From positions 36,088,398 to 36,152,397 of the forward strand of contig NC_084606.1 in the NCBI RefSeq assembly GCF_033807715.1: DNA of 64,000 bases, given 5' to 3'. A program made the translations under genes and the position numbers. Below, in pieces: positions 34,859 to 45,700 of the stretch (position 1 is the first letter of the stretch; each line of letters begins with the position of its first letter). The DNA comes from Cololabis saira. Its lineage: Eukaryota; Chordata; Actinopteri; Beloniformes; Belonidae. The notes under the pieces are model-generated. The model was given only the letters and a program-made list of their open reading frames with translations, was not told the DNA's origin and searched no databases.

Positions 34859-35185
34859 GGGAGCGTCTTTGGTTTGGGGAGTTTTGGGAACACTGAGGGG
34901 GTCAAAGGGCTCGGGTGTGAGCGGGGCGGTCAAAGGGACCAGGAAAAGCCTGAAACCAGCTGGCTTTTGAAACACAAGAAGAGAAAAAAAGTGTTGGAGT
35001 ACAGCAGTCGATCCAAACTGAGAAGCACAGTAGAGCTAATGACAGAAATACAGCTGACAGAAACTCATCACAGCGTCTGTTTGAGGCGTGAAGACAACTG
35101 TGACGTCCCGCACCAATACCATGGTTCTGGATAGGAATAAAAAGTAAATGGTGGAATGCTAAATCAATAAAATATTTGAGGGTAA

Positions 35186-35617
35186 ATGTCACAAAAATAT
35201 TTGAGAGGGGAAGATTTTTTTTATTGTGCACTTCGAGAAAATGTCGAGAAAAAATTCTAAATGTCAAGAATAATGTTGAAATACAATTTCAAGAATAAAA
35301 GTCGAAATTTCGTGAATAAAGTCGAAATTTCAAGAATAAAGTAGAAATTTTGAGAATAAAGTTGAAATTTTGTGAATAAAGTCGAAATTTACTTCACTTA
35401 CATTAATCGTTAAAAAACATTAACTTACATTAATCTCGACATTTCGACTTTTTTCTCGACTTTTTTCTCGACATTTCGTCTTTTTTCTCAAAATGGTACT
35501 TCATCATTAATCTCGACATTTCGACTTTTTTCTCAAAGTGCATAATGAAAAAAAAATTCTTCCTCCTCTAAAATATTATTTTTATTTTTATCCTGCCTGG
35601 CCCTAATACTCTTCCGC
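35186..35617. mobile_element. Foldback MITE with 20-bp repeat
   Basis: The right end …GGCCCTAATACTCTTCCG and the left GAAGATTTTTTTTATTGTGC arm match the family at 20266 and 22787. The inner part holds GTCGAAATTTCGTGAATAAA variants, then inverted GACTTTTTTCTCGACATTTC copies. The left terminal ~30 bp are degraded. Confidence 0.7.
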
Positions 35618-35714
35618 AGACCTTTGATATATTGGTGCAAGGATGAATATGTTGCAAGATGGAAAAGTATAGAAATAGAGCAAAAAGACATTGAAATGCG
35701 AAACGTAATTGCAC

Positions 35715-36185
35715 ACAAAGATTAGGTATGTTGTGATGTGGTTGTTGAGGACCCAAGCGCAGGAGAGCAGAGTAGGAGGCCGGAGGCAGGAGTTCTCAAA
35801 AAACAGGATTTATTAACAAAAACCAAGAACTAAAAGCGCTGCAGAGCAGGATTAACAAAAACCAGGATCATAGAGGAAAAAACTACGAGGAGACATGGGG
35901 TCGGTTCGTTCTGTTGAGGTTCGGTTTGCTGAGGACCCAAGTGCAGTAGAACAGGAGCCAGGAGTTGCAACAAAAAAGGGTTTATTTACAAAAAACCAAA
36001 CTAAAATGCTGCAGAGCAGGATCAAAAACACAAGTAACAGGGATCAAAAGGAATGACAAGACAAGATATACTGAGGGGATAACGAGACATGACGAGACAC
36101 AGGTGCAGACACAATCAGGGCAGATGGGACACAGGCGGGGCAAGACAGAAACTGAAGGCAGGGGGGAATGTCAACCTTGACAAGG
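35715..36185. repeat. Tandem pair of a GAGGACCCAAGTGCAG repeat
   Basis: Two diverged copies begin near 35745 and 35930. Each has GAGGACCCAAGYGCAG, GGAGCCAGGAGTTGCAA-like and GGRTTTATTTACAAAAAACC motifs. They resemble the end region of a fish retrotransposon, but the class is not certain. Confidence 0.5.
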
Positions 36186-36199
36186 TAACCAATTGGACT

Positions 36200-36508
36200 C
36201 CATAACCAAAACTACAGTAGAAATATGGAACAAGGTTGTTGAAAGATATAAATTCGAGAAAGAGACGAAGATTCAAGGTTTGTACCTCATGTATGCACGA
36301 TAACGGGTTTAAGCAATAGTTGAAAAAAGGCATTACAGCGATATGTACCATGGATACATTTGGATTAGATGAACAGGAACAATATCGATACCGACAAATT
36401 AGGGATTACTATGAGAAGGAAATAAAAACTGACACTGATAATGAAGTTATTGACGTGTTTTTGAAACCTTATGAAGGAAAAACATGTAAAGTAATCTCAA
36501 CACTGTAG
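36200..36508 (+). pseudogene. L1-like LINE ORF2 fragment
   Basis: The frame from 36320 reads MKKGITAICTMDTFGLDEQE then QYRYRQIRDYYEKEIKTDTD. The pattern ITAICT … YRYxQIRDYYxKEI is the region between RT and C terminus in fish L1-type ORF2. Both sides are truncated and there is no RT box here. Confidence 0.6.
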
Positions 36509-36596
36509 TCCACCAACTAACCAGGAATCAGTCATTTGTACATAGAACTCCTTGTTCTCCAGTTAACGGATCATTAATACTAAAATATGTTTTTAT

Positions 36597-37778
36597 TAGT
36601 GCTGTCGTTAACTTAACGTCCTCTTAACGCCGACAATTTTTTTAACGCACTATTAACGCACAGGATTAAAAACAAAAAAAAGCGCATTTTATAATTTCTG
36701 GCGGTTGACGGCACGGTAGCTTGAGGAAAAGTATGATGGATTACTGCATGAACTCTTTTGAAAAGCGAGGAAAGATGGAGAATGAAAATGGACTTTTGAA
36801 CGGCAAGTTCAAAAACAAGCAATCTTAAAGGAGCTGTATGTAAGAGCAATAATAAAACGAATCATAAAATGACCCCGATATGTCAACAGACATTTAAAAA
36901 TCATGTTCATTTCAAATACTTATGTCACTGACAACAGCACTCAAGCCAGGATATTCCAGTTTAAAAAGAGGAGTTGCAGCCCTCAACTGATGTTTATGTT
37001 GTCATTTTTTGTTTTGGCGTGAAGCTCCACCCTCCACCTATCTCCCAATCACCAAGTCAGTATTGTTTCTGAAGCTCCACCCTCCACCTATCTCCCAATC
37101 ACCAAGTCAGTATTGTTTCTGAAGCTCCACCCTCCACCTTTCTCCCAATCACCAAGTCAGTATTGTTTCTGAAGCTCCACCCTCCACCTTTCTCCCAATC
37201 ACCAAGTCAGTATTGTTTCTGAAGCTCCACCCTCCACCTTTCTCCCAATCACCAAGTCAGTATTGTTTCTGAAGCTCCACCCTCCACCTATCTCCCAATC
37301 ACCAAGTCAGTATTGTTTCGGCATCCGGGTTGCCAGCTCTGCTCTAATTATCGCAGCCATGGCAGCCTACGTTCCTGCTGCATTCTGCAGCCTACCTGGC
37401 AACCTCTGGTCGGGGGGAGGAGGGGGAGGGTACACGCCGCTCAACAATATTTTGAAAGTGACTGCAGTACCAGTTTTGGACATTTCTTACAGACGGCTCC
37501 TTTAAGTTACTCTTTACAAGTGTAAAGTTGGGACTACATTGTGTTTGTATTTATGAAGGGATGTTACATTTAGGTCAAAAGTTTTTGATTGTGGAAAGTT
37601 GAATAAACATTGGCATAAAGCAGCATATTTGCCCCTTTCTCATGTTAACAGTATTAAAACCATTAAAAAAAATACCTTAAGGTATAAAATGTGCGATTAA
37701 TATGCGATTAATCGCGAGTTAACTATGGACAACATGCGATTAATCGCGATTAAAAAAATTAATCGTTTGACAACCCTA
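36597..37778. mobile_element. hAT-type element with TSD GTTTTTAT and six 50-bp repeats
   Basis: The ends TAGTGCTGTCGTTAACTTAA and …AATCGTTTGACAACCCTA are inverted, with GCGATTAATCGCGATTAA near the right end. GTTTTTAT flanks both sides (36589-36596 and 37779-37786), perfect 8 of 8. A 50-bp tandem array lies at 37021-37320. Confidence 0.9.
37021..37320. repeat. Six exact-length 50-bp tandem repeats
   Basis: The unit starts GAAGCTCCACCCTCCACCTA and ends GTCAGTATTGTTTCT. Copies differ only by A/T at one position and by the last base of the final copy, so the array is recent. Confidence 0.97.
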
Positions 37779-37871
37779 GTTTTTATATATTTTTTGTACA
37801 TTTGACAATCTGCGTCTCTCCTCTCTCTGTTCTTCATCCTCTCTATCTACTCTCTCTTTTACTGCTCTACC

Positions 37872-39027
37872 CAAGGGCGAAACTTTAGTTTCAGAGGTGG
37901 GGGGGACACAAGTAGGAACGGTAAATTTGTGTGTGTAGCTGTAGCGTGGATGTGCAGTGTGGCTTAGACTATGTGTGTGTGACTGCGAACAATCAAACAA
38001 TTTTAATATGCATTTACTTTTTAGACACTTTTTTTCCTGATATATGTATTTATTATTATTTTCGTTTAGTAATATACAATGATAAAAAAAGAGTCTTGAA
38101 TCTTGTGACCTCTTTCTCTGTGGGCATCCTTTATTTTTGACACAACACAACATTAACATGCCACATAACAAATCAGCTCTTACCTTAAGACAGTATACAA
38201 GCTTTACAGGCTTACTTACAGGCCTCTGGAGAAACAGAGTTCTTGGCCAGGCTTGATTTTTCATTTTCAAAAGCTTGGCCACAGAATAAACATAGAATTC
38301 CATTGACTCTTTGTCTATAATGGAGCCAAGGAAATTCACAGTACCACTTCTCTTGATCTTAAGGTTTTGTTGCTGAGATGCTGTTCTACAATTACTTTTG
38401 GGCTAACATGGTTGGGTTCCTGCCTGCCTGCACTTCTTCACTTACACCTGTCTCCACATATTTCTCCTATGAAATATGAAAATAGATCATGTTCATTCCT
38501 TCCTTTCCTTATAAACAAACCAAAATCACCTAACCATTTACAACATATTAACTTGAGTAATATTTGGCTACTCATCTCTGCACAGCCTACTTGCAACACA
38601 GCAGTGCTGCTGCTTTTTTGTCCCGCTGCAAAAATGGATTTTAAACCGAGCTGCCGGCTCCTCTTCATTTCTGCTGCTGCCTGGCTGTCTGTCTGTGAAG
38701 GCTGATTTATGGTTCTGCGTTAAATCGATGCAGTACCTACGCCGTAGGGTTACGCGGCGACGCGCAAAGTACGGTGCGCGTCGCCGCGTAACCTACATCG
38801 TAGGCTCTGCGTCGATTTAACGCGGGACCATAAATCAGCCTTGAGCAGCAATGAGGAGAGGGAGGGGGGGCGGGGCTGCCGTCCGGTCTTTGTGTCTTGA
38901 TGATTTGCGATTACAGGCTGAGCCTACCGTTAGTTTTAAAACTGTAAAAAGTGGGGGGGACAAAAACATGATTTTGAAAAGTGGGGGGGACATGTCCCCC
39001 CTGTCCCCAGTGGAAATTGCGCCCTTG
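37872..39027. mobile_element. hAT-type element with perfect TSD GCTCTACC
   Basis: The ends CAAGGGCGAAACTTTAGTTT and …GTGGAAATTGCGCCCTTG are imperfectly inverted. Both carry GTGGGGGGGACA motifs just inside. GCTCTACC flanks both sides (37864-37871 and 39028-39035). A GGCTGATTTATGG foldback is nested at 38698-38847. The end lies 161 bp from the pde5a exon at 39189. Confidence 0.85.
38698..38847. mobile_element. GGCTGATTTATGGTTCTGCG foldback MITE
   Basis: A 150-bp hairpin with arms AAGGCTGATTTATGGTTCTG and the inverse. The centre is CGCGGCGACGCGCAAAGTAC with its inverse. Same family as 26554-26667. Confidence 0.88.
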
Positions 39028-39188
39028 GCTCTACCTAAAGGGGAGTTTTTTACCTGTTATTGATTATGTAATGATTGATCGAGGGTCATGTTCTGGTCTC
39101 TGGAAAGATCCTTGTTTTAAAAACAGCATTTAAATGTGTTAGTTTTGCTGGTGGTTTGTGCAGAGTGTGTGTTTGACGGGGGTCTGAC

Positions 39189-39364
39189 CTCCAGCGTGAC
39201 CTCCTGCTTGGCCATGGCTCGCTCCACCGTCTCGTACATCTGCGTGTTTTGGATGCCCAGGCCGCAGAAGATGGCAAACGCCTCCAGGAACTGCTCGTCG
39301 TTCCTGTTGAAGGCCTTGACGCCGCCGGATGCTTCGTCCATTTTGTTCACCAGCTGACACACAC
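39189..39364 (-). CDS. pde5a: pde5a exon: end of GAF-B (NKFDE motif) and linker helix
   Basis: The acceptor is CACGTAG and the donor is gtcaga after CTGGAG. Two bases complete the glycine codon from the previous exon, followed by 58 codons. The exon contains VCQLVNKM, then [12 protein letters not shown], which together give the NKxnFx3DE signature of cyclic-nucleotide-binding GAF domains (NK, F and DE all present). [20 protein letters not shown] follows and forms the connecting helix to the catalytic domain. The sequence is very close to human over its whole length. It ends in phase 0. Confidence 0.96.
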
Positions 39365-39384
39365 CTACGTGCACACACACACAT

Positions 39385-40280
39385 CTTACTCCTGCCGCTA
39401 GAGTGCTGGTGATCCAAGCACTAGTCCAGGGGTCTGCAACCCAAAATGTTTTAGAGCCATATTGGACCAAAAACACAAAAAACAAGTATGTCTGGAGCCG
39501 CAAAAAATGAAAAGTCTTGTATCAGCCTTAGAATGAAGACACATGCTGCATGTTTCTATATTAGTTATAACTGGGGGAAGATTTTTTTTTCATTATGCAC
39601 TTTGAGAAAAAAGTCAAAATGTCGAGGAAAAAGTCGAGAAAAAGTCGAAATGTCGAGGAAAAAGTCAGAATTTCGAGAAAAAAGTCGAAATGTCGAGATT
39701 AAAAAGGAAAGGAAAAAGAAAGAAAAAAAGAAAAAAAAAAAAAGTAAAAAAAAACATTTTTGAAAAAGCTCCAGGAGCCACTAGGGCGGCGCTAAAGAGC
39801 CGCCTGCGGCTCTGGAGCCGCGGTTTGCCGACCCTTGACCTAGTGTTATCTCACCTTGATTACTGCTCACCAATTTGGTCGGGTGAAGCCAAAAAAGACC
39901 TCTCTAAGCTTCAAATTGCTCAGAATAAAAACTGCAAGGCTCGCATTGTGCTTTACCCGGTCTTTGTACGTTTTGACCGTATAGAAACGTAATTCTCGCC
40001 ATTGTAATACATAACATAACAAAACATAACAGAACAGAACAGAACAGGTGTATTTTTTGAATGATGTGGGAGTGATGTTTGGGTCACAGTTTGTTGCACT
40101 TTATCCATACATTGTTTGTATTGCTTTTATGGTTTTATACTGTGCTTTTTATATTTATTCATTCCTCTTATTTTGATTTTTCCTTTGCACTTTGGTGGGA
40201 ACATCCCAACCAATTTCATTGTAACCTGAGCACAATGACAATAAAGTATTCTATTCTATTCTATTCTATTCTATTCTAAT
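39385..40280 (+). pseudogene. LINE RT C-terminal fragment and 3' UTR, split by a hAT element
   Basis: Left of the hAT insertion the frame gives VLVIQALV and right of it (39841 on) VLSHLDYCSPIWSGEAKKDL then SKLQIAQNKNCKARIVL. This is the post-RT region of fish non-LTR elements. The 3' UTR runs to GACAATAAAG and a (TATTC)n tail at about 40245-40278. Confidence 0.7.
39427..39837 (+). mobile_element. hAT-type MITE, CAGGGGTCGGCAACC family, short copy
   Basis: Starts CAGGGGTCTGCAACCCAAAA and ends GAGCCGCGGTTTGCCGACCC TTG. Flanks CACTAGTC and ACCTAGTG are a degraded 8-bp duplication of an original CACTAGTG, as the interrupted LINE frame also predicts. The interior has only about five of the 20-bp monomers, so it is a near-ancestral form of the expanded copy at 41410. 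Confidence 0.85.
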
Positions 40281-40304
40281 AATGAGATGTGAACCTGCTG
40301 TACT

Positions 40305-40485
40305 CCGCTGCCCTTACTTTTTAACAACTTGTGCTTTTTATTATTTTACCTCTTTTCTTACCATTTTATTTCATTTAATTTGTTATTTACTGTTCAATTG
40401 TGTCTTGCCGCTTTTAATGTTGATGTAAAGCACTTTGAATTACCTTGTGTTGAATTGTGCTATACACATAAACTTGCCTTTCCTT
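40305..40485 (+). mobile_element. LINE 3'-end fragment
   Basis: Nearly the same as 31471-31650, including GATGTAAAGCACTTTGAATT and GTGCTATACACATAAACTTG. Confidence 0.65.
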
Positions 40486-40604
40486 GTTTTGAGGAGGAAT
40501 TCTGTCGAGATGACGTCACACAAATAATTAGATAATAATAAATAATTAGTTGTGTTTCATTGGTTGGGATTCACCGCCACGTTAAACAGATGTTTCTGAG
40601 CGTT

Positions 40605-41125
40605 TACTTAAAAGCTTTGCAAATAAAATAAACGCTTTGCAAATAAAATAAAAACGCTGCAGATAAAAAAAAAACGGCACTGCAAATATAAAGAAACGCT
40701 GCTGCAAATAAATAAAACGACGCAAATAAAAAATGTTGCTGATGCACCGGTGTTTTTTACGTGAGAGGAGAAGAAGAAGACGAAGAGGACGTAAGTGAAA
40801 AGGAAGAAATAAGAAGAGCGAGGAATAAGAAGAACAACGAACAAGAAAATAAGTGAAAAGGTTAGTGTTCAACGTCGCTACGTGTAATTTTTTTCGTCTT
40901 CTCCTCTCACGTAAAAAACACCGGTGCATCAGCAAAAATAGTCCCCGGTAATTCACTTCCGTTGTGGCTTTTTTATTTGCGTCGTTTTTTATTTTATTTG
41001 CAGCGGAGTTTCTTTATATTTGCAGCGTTTCTTTTATTTGCAGCAGCGTTTCTTTTTGTTTGCAGCATTTATTTTATTTGCAGCGGCGTTTGTTTCTGTT
41101 TGCAGCGTTACTTTTATTTTCATCA
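40605..41125. repeat. Inverted minisatellite (GCAAATAAAATAAACGCT) around a hairpin
   Basis: The left side has repeated TTTGCAAATAAAATAAACGC units. The right side has the inverse, TTTATTTGCAGCAGCGTTTC. The middle holds an inverted pair of GATGCACCGGTGTTTTTTAC and GTGAGAGGAGAAG (about 40738-40785 and 40890-40935). It may be a foldback transposon; no target duplication was found. Confidence 0.7.
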
Positions 41126-41234
41126 ATGGCGGGTCTCGGCCACCGTATATAAGGCTTCCAAAAAAAGTCTGGCATTTCTGATGCTAATAACGTCCTTGTG
41201 AACACGTCCGCTGTAATAAAGCGAGGTTGAGCTT

Positions 41235-42754
41235 TTGATCTAGAGGAGAGCCGGTGAAGGACGTGCCTCGTTTGATCAGCCATGCACGTCCTCAGACATC
41301 CGTTATCTCCGTTAAACAACAAAAGTGGTGGTGAGATGTTGGATCATGTTCATATACGGCTTCTTCTGTCCGTCACAGACCTTGGAGCTGCATTCGTCAC
41401 CATGTAGATCAGGGGTCGGCAACCCAAATGAAGGCAACACATGCTGCATGTTTCTATATTAGTTATAACTGGGAGAAGATTTTTTTTTTTCATTATGCAC
41501 TTCGAGAAAAGTCGAAATGTCAAGAAAAAAGTCGAAATGTCAAGAAAAAAAGTCGAAATGTCGAGAAAAAAGTCGAAATGTCGAGAAAAAAGTCGAAATG
41601 TCGAGAAAAAAGTCAAAATGTCAAGAAAAAAGTCGAAATGTCGAGAAAAAAGTCGAAATGTCGAGAAAAAAGTCGAAATGTCGAGAAAAAAGTCTGAATT
41701 TCGAGAAAAAAGTTGAAATGTCGAGATTAATGTTAAAGTACAATCTCCAGAAAAAAGTCAAAATGTTGATTTTTTTTTTTCATTATGCACTTCGAGAAAA
41801 GTCGAAATGTCAAGAAAAAAGTCAAAATGTCAAGAAAAAAAGTCAATGTCGAGATTAATGTTGAAGTACAATCTCGAGAAAAAAGTCGAAATGTCAAGAA
41901 AAAAGTCGAAATGTCGAGAAAAAAGTCGAAATGTCAAGAAAAAAAGTCGAAATGTCGAGAAAAAAGTTGAAATGTGGAGAAAAAAGTCGAAATGTTGAGA
42001 AAAAAGTCGAAATGTTGAGAAAAAAGTCGAAATGTCGAGAAAAAAGTCTGAATTTCGAGAAAAAAGTTGAAATGTCGAGATTAATGTTAAAGTACAATCT
42101 CCAGAAAAAAGTCAAAATGTAAATTTTTTTTTTCATTATGCACTTCGAGAAAAGTCGAAATGTCAAGAAAAAAGTCAAAATGTCAAGAAAAAAAGTCGAA
42201 ATGTCGAGATTAATGTTGAAGTACAATCTCGAGAAAAAAGTCGAAATGTCGAGAAAAAAGTCGAAATGTCGAGAAAAAAGTCGAAATGTTGAGAAAAAAG
42301 TCGAAATGTCGAGAAAAAAGTCTGAATTTCGAGAAAAAAGTTGAAATGTCGAGATTAATGTTAAAGTACAATCTCCAGAAAAAAGTCAAAATGTAAATTT
42401 TTTTTTTCATTATGCACTTCGAGAAAAGTCGAAATGTCAAGAAAAAAGTCGAAATGTCAAGAAAAAAAGTCGAAATGTCGAGATTAATGTTGAAGTACAA
42501 TCTCGAGAAAAAAGTCGAAATGTCAAGAAAAAAGTCGAAATGTCGAGAAAAAAGTCGAAATGTCGAGAAAAAAGTCGAAATGTCGAGAAAAAAGTCGAAA
42601 TGTCAAGAAAAAAAGTCGAAATGTCGAGAAAAAAGTTGAAATGTCGAGAAAAAAGTCGAAATGTTGAGAAAAAAGTCGAAATGTCGAGAAAAAAGTCTGA
42701 ATTTCGAGAAAAAAGTTGAAATGTCGAGATTAATGTTAAAGTACAATCTCCAGA
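41235..42754 (+). repeat. 1,520-bp tandem duplication crossing the element's left end
   Basis: The sequence from TTGATCTAGAGGAGAGCCGG at 41235, through the 175 bp of flank, the ATGTAGAT target copy and the left end CAGGGGTCGG, appears again from 42755 at constant offset 1,520. The flank stretch looks identical in both copies. The duplication therefore includes non-element DNA and happened after insertion. Confidence 0.93.
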
Positions 42755-45700
42755 TTGATCTAGAGGAGAGCCGGTGAAGGACGTGCCTCGTTTGATCAGC
42801 CATGCACGTCCTCAGACATCCGTTATCTCCGTTAAACAACAAAAGTGGTGGTGAGATGTTGGATCATGTTCATATACGGCTTCTTCTGTCCGTCACAGAC
42901 CTTGGAGCTGCATTCGTCACCATGTAGATCAGGGGTCGGCAACCCAAATGAAGGCAACACATGCTGCATGTTTCTATATTAGTTATAACTGGGAGAAGAT
43001 TTTTTTTTTTCATTATGCACTTCGAGAAAAGTCGAAATGTCAAGAAAAAAGTCGAAATGTCAAGAAAAAAAGTCGAAATGTCGAGAAAAAAGTCGAAATG
43101 TCGAGAAAAAAGTCGAATTGTCGAGAAAAAAGTCAAAATGTCAAGAAAAAAGTCGAAATGTCGAGAAAAAAGTCAAAATGTCAAGAAAAAAGTCGAAATG
43201 TCGAGAAAAAAGTCGAAATGTCGAGAAAAAAGTCGAAATGTTGAGAAAAAAGTCGAAATGTCGAGAAAAAAGTCTGAATTTCGAGAAAAAAGTTGAAATG
43301 TCGAGATTAATGTTAAAGTACAATCTCCAGAAAAAAGTCAAAATGTTGATTTTTTTTTTTCATTATGCACTTCGAGAAAAGTCGAAATGTCAAGAAAAAA
43401 GTCAAAATGTCAAGAAAAAAAGTCGAAATGTCGAGATTAATGTTGAAGTACAATCTTGAGAAAAAAGTCGAAATGTCAAGAAAAAAGTCGAAATGTCGAG
43501 AAAAAAGTCGAAATGTCAAGAAAAAAAGTCGAAATGTCGAGAAAAAAGTTGAAATGTCGAGAAAAAAGTCGAAATGTTGAGAAAAAAGTCGAAATGTTGA
43601 GAAAAAAGTCGAAATGTCGAGAAAAAAGTCTGAATTTCGAGAAAAAAGTTGAAATGTCGAGATTAATGTTAAAGTACAATCTCCAGAAAAAAGTCAAAAT
43701 GTAAATTTTTTTTTTCATTATGCACTTCGAGAAAAGTCGAAATGTCAAGAAAAAAGTCAAAATGTCAAGAAAAAAAGTCGAAATGTCGAGATTAATGTTG
43801 AAGTACAATCTCGAGAAAAAAGTCGAAATGTCGAGAAAAAAGTCGAAATGTCGAGAAAAAAGTCGAAATGTTGAGAAAAAAGTCGAAATGTCGAGAAAAA
43901 AGTCTGAATTTCGAGAAAAAAGTTGAAATGTCGAGATTAATGTTAAAGTACAATCTCCAGAAAAAAGTCAAAATGTAAATTTTTTTTTTCATTATGCACT
44001 TCGAGAAAAGTCGAAATGTCAAGAAAAAAGTCGAAATGTCAAGAAAAAAGTCGAAATGTCGAGAAAAAAGTCGAAATGTCGAGAAAAAAGTCGAAATGTC
44101 GAGAAAAAAGTCGAAATGTCAAGAAAAAAAGTCGAAATGTCGAGAAAAAAGTTGAAATGTCGAGAAAAAAGTCGAAATGTTGAGAAAAAAGTCGAAATGT
44201 CGAGAAAAAAGTCTGAATTTCGAGAAAAAAGTTGAAATGTCGAGATTAATGTTAAAGTACAATCTCCAGAAAAAAGTCAAAATGTTGATTTTTTTTTTCA
44301 TTATGCAGTTCGAGAAAAGTCGAAATGTCAAGAAAAAAGTCGAAATGTCGAGAAAAAAGTCGAAATGTCAAGAAAAAAAGTCGAAATGTCGAGAAAAAAG
44401 TTGAAATGTCAAGAAAAAAGTCGAAATGTTGAGAAAAAAGTCGAAATGTCGAGAAAAAAGTCTGAATTTCGAGAAAAAAGTTGAAATGTCGAGATTAATG
44501 TTAAATTACAATCTCCAGAAAAAAGTCAAAATGTAAATTTTTTTTTCATTATGCACTTCGAGAAAAGTCGAAATGTCAAGAAAAAAGTCGAAATGTCAAG
44601 AAAAAAAGTCGAAATGTCGAGATTAATGTTGAAGTACAATCTCGAGAAAAAAGTCGAAATGTCAAGAAAAAAGTCGAAATGTCGAGAAAAAAGTCGAAAT
44701 GTCGAGAAAAAAGTCGAAATGTCGAGAAAAAAGTCTGAATTTCGAGAAAAAAGTTGAAATGTCGAGATTAATGTTAAAGTACAATCTCCAGAAAAAAGTC
44801 AAAATGTAAATTTTTTTTTTCATTATGCACTTCGAGAAAAGTCGAAATGTCAAGAAAAAAGTCGAAATGTCAAGAAAAAAAGTCGAAATGTCGAGATTAA
44901 TGTTGAAGTACAATCTCGAGAAAAAAGTCGAAATGTCAAGAAAAAAGTCGAAATGTCGAGAAAAAAGTCGAAATGTCGAGAAAAAAGTCGAAATGTCGAG
45001 AAAAAAGTCGAAATGTCAAGAAAAAAAGTCGAAATGTCGAGAAAAAAGTCGAAATGTTGAGAAAAAAGTCGAAATGTCGAGAAAAAAGTCTGAATTTCGA
45101 GAAAAAAGTTGAAATGTCGAGATTAATGTTAAAGTACAATCTCCAGAAAAAAGTCAAAATGTTGATTTTTTTTTTCATTATGCACTTCGAGAAAAGTCGA
45201 AATGTCAAGAAAAAAGTCGAAATGTCAAGAAAAAAAGTCGAAATGTCGAGATTAATGTTGAAGTACAATCTCGAGAAAAAAGTCGAAATGTCAAGAAAAA
45301 AGTCGAAATGTCGAGAAAAAAGTCGAAATGTCGAGAAAAAAGTCGAAATGTCGAGAAAAAAGTCGAAATGTCAAGAAAAAAAGTCGAAATGTCGAGAAAA
45401 AAGTTGAAATGTCGAGAAAAAAGTCGAAATGTTGAGAAAAAAGTCGAAATGTCGAGAAAAAAGTCTGAATTTCGAGAAAAAAGTTGAAATGTCGAGATTA
45501 ATGTTAAAGTACAATCTCCAGAAAAAAGTCAAAATGTTGATTTTTTTTTTCATTATGCAGTTCGAGAAAAGTCGAAATGTCAAGAAAAAAGTCGAAATGT
45601 CGAGAAAAAAGTCGAAATGTCAAGAAAAAAAGTCGAAATGTCGAGAAAAAAGTTGAAATGTCAAGAAAAAAGTCGAAATGTTGAGAAAAAAGTCGAAATG

